Of a stretch of 64,000 bases of DNA, positions 12,972-26,952 are shown piece by piece. The notes beneath the pieces were generated by a model that was not told the DNA's origin, did not search any database, and worked only from the letters and a program-made list of their open reading frames with translations. Each line of letters begins with the position of its first letter. The stretch's first letter is position 1. The stretch covers positions 1,674,001 through 1,738,000 of the forward strand of contig JAVHNS010000003.1 of NCBI GenBank assembly GCA_036872755.1, read 5' to 3'. This DNA comes from Orbilia blumenaviensis (taxonomy: Eukaryota; Ascomycota; Orbiliomycetes; Orbiliales; Orbiliaceae). Both the position numbers and the translations under genes were made by a program.

Positions 12972-14735
12972 CGTGGATATGGTATCGAAGTATCGAAGTG
13001 TATAGCTACTAGCACGTACCTGGTGAGTGTTTGAGTGTGTATGTGTCTGTTTCGAGACTTTCCCCGGGATTCGAAGGCAGCTTCTTTTTGACAGGTAACA
13101 GGCTATGTAACAGATGTTATGTATGCATGTATGGACGGAGTACTTATGTATGTACCGCCGGAAGGATAATTAATTAAGCTGCGGTATGTCGCGGGACGGT
13201 CTGGTATGTAAATTACCTAGCAGGTAAGTAATGGGGGTGAAAGTGGTGAGATCGAGTGATGAATGATTTGATGGATGGACGGAGATGTTTTGTTGCTATG
13301 CAATGTTGGGTGACAGGAACATGAGCGTGAATATGAACAGGAACATCAACCGGCCGGCACAGGTGAGTTACAGGTTACAGGTTACAAGCCCAGACTCAGA
13401 CTAATTAGTATTCAGACTCAGGCACATGTCCAAATGCTAATTAACCAACATTAACAGCATTTACTTGGATCCAATTGCAATTACTCTCTCTTTCCCTCTC
13501 TCTCTCGTCCGGACGGCGGGAATGTGGTTATGGGCACCCGAAGCAGATTGCCGCCCTTCGTCTCCGGTAGATTAATTTAATGAAAAAAAGAGGGAAAAAA
13601 GGGACTCCCCCGTCCGGGCCATCCATCGCGATTCAAAGCTTCTGTAATCCATACATACTAGTATGCTTGCTTGCATACGTGCATCATCCATCTTTCATTT
13701 TGGGTATTTGCTGCCCGTCGCTCTATTCGGGACAGGCTACTTTAGCATGCTGGTCGGACAAGGTCGTCGTCTTGGGTCGGCAAAATGGGGCAGTTACAGC
13801 CAGTCCCGGGCCACCTTCCATCCTGTCACCGGCTAACCGAATACTATGGGCATATGGGTTCAAGTTGTGCCTGCTAGTAAGTACCTACTTCCTTTAATTA
13901 ATCATTGCCAGTTCAGTGCATTTTGTTTGTTTGTTCGCGCAAATTCGTATTCCGGATTCTTTCCTCTTAGAATTCTAGGAGAAAACCGGCAGGTCGTTTG
14001 AGCGCTTCTTCGTATGATCGCTATTCAACCCTGCTGCTAGCCCAATGCAATATTACTACCTCCTCTGGGACCCTAACTGAGGCTTCGGTGAGACCACCTC
14101 GAAACAGACTTTTTTTTTTAAAAAAAAAAAAAAATTTCCAACAGAACTCTCTTAGAAAACCTAGCTTCATGCCAGGCACCCGTAGTCAATGCCTAGCATG
14201 TTGGACAACCTAAAAGTTTAGTACATTACGGTATAGATTGGATTGGATTGGGTTGGATGTATGTGCCAGTTAAGCCCCTGAGTTGATAGACACCCGACTG
14301 ACGTTTTCATCGAGGCAAACGTTTTGATGTTCCTCAATCTATGTACCTGATCGCCTCATCATGTTGCCGCTTCCGTGTATACTTCGGCTCCTGTACCTAG
14401 GTACATGTACCTCCCTAGCTTACTCTCGACCATATGACTATTGGCAGCACTACTTCCTGTCCTTGTCAGAGTTACATACTTTTCAAAATTCTAAGCTAAG
14501 ATATGATGCGCCATGGCCGGCATTGGGAGAACAGCCACATTCCAACGTCACATCCAACGCATCATCAGCCCGGCTGAGATGCACCAGCGGTGGCAGTACA
14601 TCGACAGGTCGACGCTTCCGAGGTTGACTATCGATTAGCCCACACTGACAGGTGACGTACCGAACAAAAATAGAATGTTCTATGCCCAGCCCTTTTTTTG
14701 GTCGCCCAGTCGAATCTACTGTCGCACCTGCAGGC

Positions 14736-14763
14736 TTTTTTTTTTTTTTTTTTTTTTTTTTTT
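14736..14763. repeat. Poly-T tract, 28 nt
   Basis: An uninterrupted run of 28 T in intergenic DNA. Length in assemblies is usually uncertain for such runs. No target-site duplication or coding relic is visible beside it that would identify it as the tail of a retroelement. Confidence 0.85.
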
Positions 14764-16984
14764 CGACTTGCAGATTTAATTCACACCCATTTCCGCGGTA
14801 GGGCGGCTGCACCGTGTTGAACCACGTTTCGTCTACACCGTGCAACTAGCTAGAACATTCTTGAGGGGGAAATACCTGACCAACCTGACACATACAGTCC
14901 TACTATTCTCTACTCTAACATTCGAAACAATCCTAATACATCAACTAATATAACAGGATAACTCTTTTTTTTTTTTTTTTTGATAAAATTAGCACAGCTC
15001 GCAACCAGATCGATCGATCTAGCTCTGCTCACGTTATTGACAGCCAACTCCAACTCACTAGCTAGGTATTACCGGCAACTTATCTTGCCATCTTGGTATT
15101 TTCCGCCCTCAGTTGCAGCAACCACCTAGGCTAACTTATTACCAAAATAACTGTAACCGTTGACACGTATTAGATATATTTTGTAACATGAGGTACAATC
15201 CTTTTAGTTAATGCGTGTTAATGCCACGTTTAAAAATGAGCATGTATCCTAGAATATTAGAATACCATTCACATTCTCAATTTAAATATAGATCATGAAT
15301 TTTATCCCGTGATCCGGATCGGAAATATCAGTCTGCATAGAATAGGAAATCAGCGAAAACGACTGAGATAAAAAATTAGAAAATGAGGGAGACTTGCACT
15401 AATAACTCTGCCTTGAATTTTTGATTAGTACCTAGGTGGAGAGTACATTCTTACGGTTCTAGGCTCTCAAGCCGTTACACAGATTGTAATATTAATTCAG
15501 AAGGATTACTACTGCTATCCGATTGGCGGTACGTACATAGATATCGATGCTATAAGATACCAAAATGCAAGGGGTAGTTGAATCATTTATATTTGAGGAG
15601 CCTTTAATGATCCATAAAACCAGTCGCCGCTACATATATCCATCCATCCATTAGCATAGCTATGAATAGTCACAGAATACAGCATAGCAAACATCACACC
15701 ACTTACAGCCTTCGTGCTGCTGATTTATCGCTGGTGTCGGGCAAAAGGCATAGCGTAGACCTCAGAGGCTTCCAAAGGCCATCTATTCAGAGTCCGAATG
15801 TCTGGCGGGTAGGAACGCAGAAACAGTTCTTCACTCGCATCCGGTACGCTCTGGAAGTCCGGAATGCAATGCCGGTCTGTCGAGTATTCGAGCCTAAAAT
15901 ACTCGAAATTACATTTAACTACGACACTCGAAGCAATAAAGGGGGGTACGGCATGAAATTCGACGTTCCAAGGATTTAAAGTAGTAAACAGGTGGAAATG
16001 TGTTTCTGTAGGATATCTACAGCTAAAATTCTAGAATTGAATATTTATATTGGATGGATCCTTGGGTTTTTGGAGGGCTTGTGTGTCCTTACGTCTTTGC
16101 AATTGGTTAATTAATATATGATATATTTGTTTGATTGCAGTACAGTTAGTAAGTACTTGCCTAGGTATGTACATACACGGGTATTGCCCATATGGCCATA
16201 GATTCACGGCATTCGACCAATGTGATATCGATCGCAGCCAAACATCACTAACAAGAGACAAGTTACACGCATACACAAAACCCGAGATGTTCGACTAATT
16301 TAGGGCTGTAAAAATATTACGGATGACAACACACAATTATGAAATTGAAACCTTTAGTAGTCTCGTAACAGCCCTTCGGTCTGGGTTCTGGTAACGAGAC
16401 CGATGTTTGCGTCTCATATTCAAGTAAAGCCGGTCTCGTAGTAAAATCGATTATGTTAACCATATAAATGGAGCTGTTGTCCACTCAAAACTATGAATAC
16501 ATACTGACCTTTCCTATTTGGGCCAGTCCGCGATGAATGTCGAATATTGCATATATATGTATATTGATATTATGTATATACCATAGGAGAAGGGTGCGCC
16601 TTCTGGGTTGTTGATTAAACTTAAGTCAATCTTAAATCGGTCTTTTCGTCAATAAAGACATGTTAAAGAAATTTGAGGCGTTTTCGAAGCACAAGAGGGC
16701 CCTGAAAACCCAACCGAATTCCCTATGGGACACACCAGGAATTGATATTAGGTGTTACATCCGCGCGTTTGTAAATTAAATGCGGCTTTCGTTAGGATTA
16801 TCGGTATATTTAAATAAGTAAGTATACACATACCCCGTTATATACCTAGATATAAATGAGATAATCGATCTTTAGTCTAAAATTCGGCAGCATTAAAATC
16901 TATTTACTCTGCCACTCAATGCTGGTTTGAGGGGGGCTGAGAACCAGCTTCAAAAATTAGGGACCTTCTCGCGGCCTTGTTGGG

Positions 16985-17820
16985 TCAAAAATTTTGTTCG
17001 GAAAGCTTCGTCTTTTGCGTATGGTAACAAATATCCAGTGGCTCTGGTTCGTACGAATTTGCACGAAGCGCCAATTGCAAGTCTGAATCTGCACCATTTT
17101 GAAGAATCATGTTGATTACCTCTAACCTGTTATTTAGCTGCTTAACGCAATTCTGCCCCCACTCCCGTACGCCATATCCCCGGCTATAGTCGACTTTTTT
17201 GTACGTAGTACTATAGTGGTTCCCAAGGCGGACTTATAATCTCGTGTTAGGAATGGTAGGTTAACATCTGTACCTTTTTTTGATTAAGAGCTTTCCTATT
17301 TCATGATCTTCCCACACAGCGGCGGCAATCAAAGCCGATCCATACTATCCCTCTGTCAGCTGCTCGTTCATCCGGGTCCCACAATCTATTAAGCACTGTA
17401 CAATTGCTATGCCGTCTTTCTTCCTTTGTGAATCAGTATCATCATAGCGGATCCCACTACCTCGAGCTGCTGCGGTGGTCAGAAATTGAACTCCTTCCTA
17501 TTCCCTTGACTCAGCGTGGCTAGCATTGACGTCAATCCCATGTTTTACCAAGAGTCTTATGCGACCTGAACAATGAGCAGTTTTGAATTGCATATCGGAA
17601 CAGGGTCCCCGCATGTACAAGGCCGATAGAAGCACCGAGCCAAACATATCATCATCGTGAAAGTCCTCAACATGAGCACTTTCATCAATCAAGTATTTCT
17701 GGAGGGTTGGTAAAACTACGATGCGGGAGTAAAGTTTGCAACAGGCAATGTAGATTGGTTACCACGAAGTTTGGGAGATGGGATGTTCAAAAGGGCCAGT
17801 TATCCCTAACACCAAAACGC
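16985..17820 (-). pseudogene. Decayed ankyrin-repeat protein gene
   Basis: Read on the minus strand from about 17820, one frame runs through ankyrin-like units: PIYIACCKLYSR (after 17759), LLVKHGIDVNASH (near 17535), IVQCLIDCGTRMN (near 17390) and YGSALIAAAVWE (near 17330). The frame is broken by in-frame stops TAA at 17761-17759, TAG at 17500-17498 and TAG at 17347-17345. A frameshift at an A7 tract (17274-17280) is followed by KKGTDVNLPF in the next frame. Another shift precedes VINMILQNGADSDLQL, which ends near 16985. LL-x-x-GA/GTDVN is the ankyrin loop signature. The stops could each come from one C-to-T change (CAA or CAG), as expected from RIP or ordinary decay. The fragment lies 66 bp beyond the end of DIM1 on the same strand; no intact start or full repeat domain remains. 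Confidence 0.8.
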
Positions 17821-17886
17821 CTGCGCATTGTACCATCCTATACTACAAAAGAAAGCCATCGAAATTTCTAGTATACATTGCAAAGT

Positions 17887-19193
<1,307 letters not shown>

Positions 19194-19735
19194 GGCTGTG
19201 ATTGCTGTAGGTATTATTCGGCGGGAGAAAAATGAAGTAAATATTCTATCCTGTGTCGTGGTACGTAACAGTAATGCGGAGGCTGTGGAGACGAATGTCA
19301 TGCATTGGCGCTGGGGACTGGGAATGGTGGGAGGTTTGCGGAGGGAGCTTTAAATTCTGTGGAGCTGGGTCGCAGCTGGAATAATTTTTTTTTATGCGGC
19401 AACTAAGCGACCGAACGAAAGATCCTTGTCTGGACAAATTCGTCTACGAGCACCTTGAATATCATATCATGGATAGAAGATTCAGGTATATTTTATGCCA
19501 CTGGTTTAGATATAGATCAAGGGTCTAAGGACTAAATATATAATAGGTAGAAGAGACCCCGAAACCCCAGATACCGAATATCATGTGCCGCACATGTGGC
19601 TGGTGAACATGTGTGGCTAATTCAATACGAGGCCAAGCATCTAAAATCGCGAGTCATCTTAGTTCCTGGTCGTGCCTGCACGACTTCAACTAGGCCTCAT
19701 CACCACACTTCCAACACCCAAAGAACCCGCCCAAC
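19194..19735. promoter_or_regulatory. Divergent promoter region DIM1/PRP6
   Basis: The 542 bp between the two start codons must hold both promoters and both 5' leaders. A ribosome-biogenesis gene and a spliceosome gene share it, so co-expression is plausible but is inference. I see no canonical TATA box in a convincing position for either gene. Confidence 0.6.
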
Positions 19736-22728
19736 ATGATGAACAAAAAGTCCTTCCTCCAGATGGAGGCGCCGGCCAACTACGTCGCAGGTCTCGGCCG
19801 TGGTGCTACCGGTTTCACCACTCGCAGCGACATTGGTCCGGCACGCGAAGGTCCCTCCGAAGAAGCCATCAAAGCCGTTCTCGCAAAGCGCGCCCAAGCA
19901 CTTGGACAAGACACTCCGTCTTCGTTCTCGAAAGATAAAAAGGAAGATGACGACGATAATGATACTGAACGATATCAGGACCCTGAGAATGAAGTCGGAT
20001 TGTTCGCAGGCGGCACATACGACGAAGACGACGACGAGGCAGATAGGATATATGCAGCCGTAGACGCCAAAATGGATAAACGGCGGAAAATACAAAGGTT
20101 AGCACTACCCACACTCCCCTTTGCGATGCCTAGTTCCTTCATTCTTTCGTTTTTCTTCCCGTTTACTCCCTCTGGAATAAAAAACGTTATTCATCCGTAA
20201 ATAATCTCCTCTCAAAGAAACAGCTTTGCCGACGTATGATTTTCTACTCAAACAGGGAAGCCCGCGAAATCGCCGAACGAGACGAATACGAACGCAAGAA
20301 CCCAAAGATACAACAGCAATTCGCAGATCTAAAACGTGGATTGGAGACCGTGTCGGACGAAGACTGGGCAGCTCTTCCTGAGGTCGGAGATCTTACAGGT
20401 CGAAACCGGAGAGCGAAGCAGAATCAAATTAAGCGGTTCTATGCCGTTCCCGACTCAGTACTGGCTGGCGCACGAGACCAGGGCGCAATGGATACCACGG
20501 TTCAGGAGGATAACCCAGACGGAACGATGACAAATTTCGCATCCATTGGCGCAGCTCAAAAGAAAGTCTTCGGCTCGAGACTAGACCAAGTTGCCGCTTC
20601 AAGTAACGACTCGGCAGGAGGATCCACAAACGTCGACCCTAAGGGTTATCTCACTAGCCTGAACAACAGTGTGATCCAATCTATCACAGAGCAGGAAGTC
20701 GGCGACATCAAACGTGTACGATCCCTCCTCGACAGTGTCGTTAAGACTAATCCAAAGCACGCGCCAGGTTGGATCGCTGCTGCCAGAGTCGAAGAATACG
20801 GCGCCAGAATCGTACAAGCTCGAGCAATAATAGCAAAAGGTTGCGAGCATTGTCCGACAAGCGAAGATGTATGGCTGGAAGCCATCCGTCTCAATGAAGC
20901 TCAGAATGCCAAAATCATTGCTGCCACGGCAGTCAAGAACATACCCAAATCGGTCAGGCTTTGGATTGAAGCTGCTCGACTGGAGTCTGACCCTCGTGCG
21001 AAGAAGAGGGTTATAAGGAAAGGTCTAGATGTCATCCCACAGTCTGTCCAGCTATGGAAAGAGGCCGTGAACTTAGAAGACGACCCTAGCGACGCCAAAA
21101 TCCTCCTCGCACGTGCAGTCGAGCTGATACCTATGTCCGTGGAGCTCTGGCTCGCCCTCGCCCGTCTCGAAAGCTACCAAAACGCTCAAGCAGTCCTCAA
21201 CAAAGCCCGTAAAGCTATCCCCTCGTCCCACGAAATCTGGCTTGCAGCCGCGAGACTACAGGAACAAGAAGGAAAGGGCGACGGGATTGTCTCACAGGTT
21301 ATGAAGCGTGCCATCAAGCAGCTTTCTGACGTCTCCGCTATGTTGAAGCGTGAAGAATGGATCGCAGAGGCGGAGAAATGCGAGGAGGAAGGAGCAATAC
21401 TGACCTGCCAGGCCATTATCCGAGAAACTCTCGGGTGGGAACTTGACGAAGATGATGATAGGAAGAAAACCTGGATGGAAGACGCACAGAATTCCATTGG
21501 ACGAGGGAGATATGAAACCGCTCGAGCAATATATGCTTATGCACTTCGAGTGTTCTACAACAAGAAATCCATCTGGCGGGCAGCTGCGGACCTTGAAAAG
21601 AATCATGGCACGAAAGAAGCATTGTGGGCTCTCCTCGAAAAGGCCACCGAGTCTTGTCCAACCTCTGAAGTTCTATGGATGATGCTCGCCAAAGAGAAAT
21701 GGCAGTCCAAGGATGTCGACGGTGCTCGTCGGGTCCTCGGATTAGCCTTCAAACAAAACCCCAACAACGAGGATATCTGGCTGGCAGCCGTCAAGCTAGA
21801 AGCAGAGAACAAGCAGTTCGACGCTGCAAGGGCACTTTTGAAGACTGCCAGGAATGAAGCTGGTACCGCTAGAGTGTGGATAAAATCCGTCGCTTATGAA
21901 CGACAGCTAGGAGATATTGATGCAGCGCTCGAGCTTGTAAATGAAGGATTGGAAAAGTATCCGAAGATAGATAAGCTCTGGATGATGAAGGGGCAGATTT
22001 ACCAAGGAGAGAATAAGCTGCCTCAGGCGAGGGAGGCTTACTCCAGCGGAACCAAGGCCTGTCCCCTTTCAGTCCCACTTTGGATATTGGCTTCGAGGCT
22101 CGAAGAAGCTGCCGGCGTAGTTATCAAGGCTAGATCGATAATGGATAGAGCGAGACTCGCAGTCCCTAAACACCCGCAGTTGTGGTGTGAATCCGTCCGC
22201 GTGGAGCGGAGGGCAGGGAATCTCCAACAGGCGAAGACGCTCATGGCGAACGCACTCCAACAGTGTCCCAGCTCAGGCCTACTATGGACCGAGCTGATCA
22301 TGCACCTTGAGGGCAGATCACAACGGAAGTCCAGAATGGTAGAGGCTATCCGAAAGGCAGAGAGCGACCCGGTACTCATCGTCACCATCGCCCGAAATTT
22401 TTGGGCAGAGAGAAAGCTAGACAAAGCTGCAGCGTGGTTTGAGAAAGCGATTGTAGCTGATGCAGATCAGGGAGACACGTGGGCGTGGTATTGGAAGTTC
22501 TTGCTTGAGCATGGAACAGAGGTATGTCGAGCATTATCTAAAAGTCAAAATGTTGAGGGTATTGACGATAGGAAATCGGCGCAGATGAAACGAGCAGATG
22601 TGCTGTCAAAGTTGTCTGTTACAGAACCCAGGCATGGTGAGATCTGGCAGACGATCGCAAAGGCGCCACAGAATGCGGCAAAGACGCCGGAGGAGATATT
22701 ACACCTAGTGGTGGAAAAGTTGGAGTAG
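19736..22728 (+). CDS. prp6: Pre-mRNA splicing factor PRP6 (U4/U6.U5 tri-snRNP)
   Basis: PRP6 bridges U5 and U4/U6 snRNPs in the tri-snRNP. Two exons, 19736-20097 and 20256-22728, joined across a 158-nt intron (GTTAGC donor, ACAG acceptor) give 944 aa, the usual length of the family. The N-terminal PRP1 domain is clear: NYVAGLGRGATGFTTRSDIG at about 16-35, then the acidic stretch and EREIAERDEYERKNPKIQQQFADLKR-like residues after the junction (written here loosely; the real order begins EAREIAERDE). From about 250 to 930 there are many HAT/TPR-like helical repeats with the W-x-x-A pattern (LWIEAARLE, LWLALARLE, IWLAAVKLE, LWILASRLE). A second Met directly follows the first, and either could start the protein. 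It is convergent with the glycosyltransferase gene downstream. Confidence 0.97.
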
Positions 22729-23463
22729 AAACCCGGGGGGATTGACACATATGAGCGGTGTTTCTCTTTTTTTTTTTGATACTTGAAATGATTAGTTTAT
22801 GGGTATTCGTCTTTGACCCTTCGTTGTCATGTATTATATATACAAGGTTGCAGGATCTAGCCATTTAATGCTCATCGGGGCGGGTTTAAGCCGTCATTAA
22901 TATCATTTCGGAGACTAGCAGTCAACTAGAGTTATGCATGTCATCAATCAAAGAACAGAGGATTCATGTTAAATATGTACAAGTACCTGCTAAGCACGTA
23001 CAAGCCAGTGCGGCCTCGCACTCTCCCAATATATCCAATGAAGCTGATCTATTAACAATAGGATGTGTCTATGCTGTGATAATAATGGCCGTCCATCTTA
23101 TATTCCAGTCCCCCAAGTGACGACAATTATGAATTATGTATCAAACGCCGCTAAAAAACAAACCCATTTGTGAAAGTATTATGGACGCAGTTGAGAAGTC
23201 AAAAATGAAAGACTCGCTCAAGAGCAAAAAAAAAAAAAAAAAATATGAAGACGAAGAGGGGGAAATAGGAGACAAAGAAAGGAACAAGATATATTTAAAA
23301 ACCATGCCCGCTGAAAAGAAATCGCTTTTATGTGCCGCTCGTTTGCGCACCTTGCTTAAAAGCTCACCGGGTCATTGAAACCACCCCCCCACCAATGCCT
23401 GGCCATACGGAGAAGTGGATAAGATGAAGAAAGTCGACATTAAAATGTAGATGAAAGCGCAGA
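22729..23463. other. Convergent 3' flank between PRP6 and the GT31 gene
   Basis: The 735 bp hold the 3' regions of two convergent genes. An A18-type run lies near 23227-23243, and T tracts lie near 22770. The short open frames here have no motif and are not supported. Confidence 0.6.
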
Positions 23464-25290
23464 CTATGTGGAGCTTGGGCACTTTGCTCGCCATTGTGTA
23501 ATTTTTTGTTCGACGCGGTCAGGAATCCAGCCGCTAACACCGAGTTTCTTCCACTCCATGTAGGTTCCGTCATTACGCAGACGGCGGCCGTAATTGAATT
23601 TTGGGGATAGACCACAGATACCGTCACGATAGTACCACTGAATACAGCTGTTATCGTGGACTTCACATGCGATTCGGCCTGGGATGGATATATTATTAGT
23701 ATTTAACTCAATATATATTGATACGGTCGTCAAGAGCAGCGGGCTTACAGTTCTTCTCGCTGAGGATTGAATCCTTTTGCCAATCCAAGGTTCCTTCCTT
23801 CTTGACCTTGTCCTTGTTCCACTCTGTTTCCTTCCAACTCCTATTATCCCAGCCAACTCTCTTGGCTGACAGCATCATTGTCCCATCATCATCCTTCTCT
23901 GCTTCCTGCGGCAGCTTCTTCGCAATAAAATAGTCGAACATATCCCTAAACAGGATATTCTTATACTTCTTCAAATCCTGAGTCCTAGCCTCCCTAGGCA
24001 TATTGGAAAACTTCCATTCTTTAAACCCTCCCTCATGCTCTTCAGTCCAGCCATCTGGACGCCACTTATCCATCCCATTCTTCTTGAGCATATACTGCTC
24101 AAAATCCCAGATCTGTTGCATATCCTCGGCTAGGACGTGGTGCAGCGTGCCAATTGCTGAGCAAAAGTTGGACTCGTGGTATGGGATTGACCACCATGTT
24201 TCGCCCTGATACCATGGCCACTTATGCTTGACCGTCACGCCTGCACGGTCAGTCATTGCTTGGCCGAGGACGAGATCTCCACAGCAGGAAGAGGAGGCGA
24301 GCTTAGTATAGTTGCGTTCGAGGTCGAGAAGGAAGTTTTCGTCAAAGAGTTTATCTTGTGGGATGAGTTTGCGTAGAGCCGCCTGGTTGATTAGGTAGCC
24401 GGATCCGCCATGGCCAAAGGGCACATTGTTGAGGAGAGCCATCGAACCCCAATAGACAGGAGAGTGGATAGGATCATGTTTACGGGAGAGGTCCATAAGG
24501 TATGGGAACCAGTTGCTAGAGATCAAGCTGGTGTCGCCGTCAATAAAGAGGTAGTAAGAAGCCTCAGGGAACTTTTGGTAAGTTTCGATGAGAATTGGAA
24601 CCTATGAATTTCACGATGTCAGCTACTATATCATATATCCCAAACTGTCGCAACTATTGCTACCGTCCAAATTTTTCCAGTGACTTTCTATAGGGAGTCG
24701 GTTCGTACATTCTTGAACTTATCCAGTGCCCACCCTTCCTTCAGATCTCCCATCTTACCCTCCGAATCCGAAAGTCCGTCATTTTGTGCCTGTATGTCCT
24801 GAAGCTTTCTCCAGTATTTCAACGTACTTCCCGCCTCGTCCGCGGAAACACGTCTCAGCGCATCGACAACCTCGAAGTCCCCGATTTTCGATTTAAGGTC
24901 GGAGTAGATGAGTGTATTGGGAAAATTCGGCACAATAGTCAATAACTGAATTGGTACTCTAGCATGAATAACGGTAGCACCGGTTTTTATCGAAAGAACA
25001 ATGTCGTGCATCGGAGGGCCTCGAATGGTGGCGCCCGCATTCGGCTGAAGAACTGCATTCGTTCCAGAAGGTCCTACAAGGGCTGTTCTAGTAACGATAA
25101 CAGTCTGAGTCGCAGTTCCAGCTCCAGGAGGAGCATATGCGCCTCTATTGTAATAATCATCGCGTACGCGGCCAGCAGTCGTCTGTGAATTATACTTGAA
25201 TAGATAATAAGACTGTATGCACAGTACGACCAGGATGCAGACGAGTAGCGGAGACCGTCGGAGAGAGCTTGATGCTGGACTTGCCAACAT
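23464..25290 (-). CDS. Fringe-like (GT31/DUF604) glycosyltransferase, type II membrane protein
   Basis: Three exons, 25290-24709, 24601-23749 and 23678-23464, give 549 aa; phases agree (0 and 1). A short cytosolic tail with Arg-Arg is followed by a signal anchor at about 14-34 (PLLVCILVVLCIQSYYLF), typical of Golgi enzymes. A Ser/Thr/Pro/Ala-rich stem leads into a catalytic domain with the DxD metal/nucleotide-sugar motif FIDGDTS (D215, D217) and the family's GHGGSGYLI (257-265). The third exon supplies a Cys-rich C-terminal part (NCRIACEVHDNSCIQWYYRDGICG), likely disulfide-bonded. Fungal DUF604/Fringe-like proteins are assigned to or near GT31; donor and acceptor sugars cannot be read from the sequence. 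The splice donors GTACGA and GTAAGC are ordinary for fungi. A model stopping at the exon 2 frame end (23708) would lose the conserved Cys region. Confidence 0.9.
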
Positions 25291-26952
25291 TATGGATTGT
25301 GTCGGCTACAAATTGCAAGGCCTTGCTTCCTAGGCTTGGCTTGGCTTTTTTTTTTTTTTTTTTTTTTTTTTCTCGTTTCCCTTTGTTTCGAGAAAAAATA
25401 GGTGAGAAACAAAAGCAGTATTGTTTCGTTTCCTAACTGGCGGGGACTAGTGGGTAAATTGGATCCGGGATATCGGCATCGGATTGTGTGGTGTCGCGAA
25501 CAATAGACGATGCTGTATTGTGGGATGCTGCAGCCTGTGCTGTAGATGATATTTTTTTCCTTTCGAAGGTGCCAAAGGATGGTAACACCGAAAGGATCAA
25601 GGAAGAAAATAAGAAAAAGAACAACCGTTTAAACCCATGCAAGGGGAAGGGGATATTGACAGAGGACAGACAGACGGCCGAGGGAGCTGGGTGCCTGTCA
25701 GGTCAGTTATATCGCTTGAAGTAATGTTACTTCAGCAGTGGGTATGTTGTATTGGCACCGCAGACAGGAGGCGAAGCTAATTGCCAGTTAGGGAGCTGTC
25801 AAGAACGAGAGACTGGAACGAAGATCAAGAGTTCGAACGGGAAAGAAAAGCCAGGAGAGTCAGGATCAAAGATACATCAATCAGATATGCGGCCCGCTAG
25901 AAATGCTGGGTTTAAAGGAGGATGAAGAGACTTCGAGAAATCTCTGTCCGTGAAGGTCTTGCTAGGTTATGATATGATCTGATATTCTGGGCATGTCAAC
26001 TTCACAGCGCTGCATCATAGCATCATCCATACGAGCGGGCTCCCTCGCTCGTTCCGGTTCCCCTGCCCAGGCGCTCGACTCCGAGCTTGCAGTTGGCCAT
26101 GCAATCCCACGCTTCCACGCGCTATTTCTGGCTACAGTGCACCATCTTCTGCAGTTCTGGGCGCCAGTCCGGGTTCGGAAGCCCAGAGGGTTCACTTCAA
26201 AGCTGCTGGGTCAGTCCTCGCCAGGGATTCCCATTCAATCATATTCCGGTCTGACCAGTAGATCCAACAAACACGACTTTCTGACAATCATGCATCTGAA
26301 GGGGGAAAGGGGGGGCTTTGTCTCGCATTTGCTGACATGTGCGTGCGTCCGGTATTCTCCTAGCTTAGGGAAGGTGAACAGGATCATCAGCGAAGCTGGA
26401 CGGTTTAATGTCCCGTACCCGTCTGCGGTCTTTTGATAATTTCTCGATCCATATACCCAATGACGCCGGGGTCCAACTGACAGGAGGTGGTCTGTGACCC
26501 GCAAACTATGCCCCAAGTATTTAGGTTACAAGCCTCAGCCTCGCAGCAAACGAAAGTATCACAAAAAAAAAAAAATTACTTTTTTTTAAAACAATTAAGA
26601 TTTCCAGTTCAATTTTCAAATGGTCTCGGCCGGCACGTATCTTGGTATCATGAATCCCGACCGTATTCATGAGAAGCTCTTTTCATCCCGTTCGACGTTA
26701 CATTACATGGACAGCATCGAATTTCTCAATGGCCCATCGTCATCAGTTTCGGTAATGGGCTTACCACATTTGAGTTATAAACGTTTCAATGGCCTTGCCT
26801 GGCTTGTGGCGTTTGTTCCATTCATTTCACATTTGATAACCTTAATCGATTACTTAATGCCCAGTCAAGGATTCAAAATAGGGATTCTAACACGACAAAC
26901 CGGGTTTACGGCAGAATATCGAGATGTTTGCTTGCTTGCCTAACGTTAACCA
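25291..26952. other. Spacer between GT31 and DCD1
   Basis: Contains a 26-nt T run at 25346-25371 just upstream of the glycosyltransferase gene. It is the 5' flank of that gene on the left and the 3' flank of DCD1 on the right. The 107-codon frame at 26620-26943 (+) lies antisense to the DCD1 3' flank, has no motif and is not accepted. I see nothing else. Confidence 0.55.
25346..25371. repeat. Poly-T tract, 26 nt
   Basis: Uninterrupted T run 56 bp upstream of the glycosyltransferase start codon. On that gene's strand it is poly-A, so it may be a nucleosome-depleting poly(dA:dT) promoter element; this is inference. Confidence 0.85.

Larger units (their letters stand above)
12165..16984. other. 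4.8-kb AT-rich spacer with microsatellites
   Basis: No gene is supported. The frame at 12449-13012 (+) is made of simple repeats (ThrSer and GlyGlnAla runs, CMYVCMY) and is rejected. Repeats seen are a GGCAG-type cluster at about 12781-12817, a TATG tetranucleotide array at 12948-12971, a 28-nt T run at 14736-14763 and a T-then-A block near 14111-14134. From about 14860 to 16980 the DNA is strongly AT-rich, with an imperfect inverted repeat at 16360-16400. Confidence 0.55.

Noticed and set aside
12449..13012. 187-codon plus-strand frame
   Set aside because: It is built from simple repeats (ThrSer, GlyGlnAla and TATG-derived residues), lies in the 5' flank of a minus-strand gene and shows no domain or splice support.
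14700..14780. Poly-T run considered as a retroelement tail
   Set aside because: No reverse-transcriptase relic, element body or target-site duplication is visible next to it.
15662..15979. 105-codon plus-strand frame in AT-rich spacer
   Set aside because: Looks moderately protein-like but has no recognisable motif, neighbours or splice context; considered as a relic but not supportable.
26620..26943. 107-codon plus-strand frame next to the DCD1 end
   Set aside because: No motif; lies in the 3' flank of DCD1 and is of a length expected by chance.
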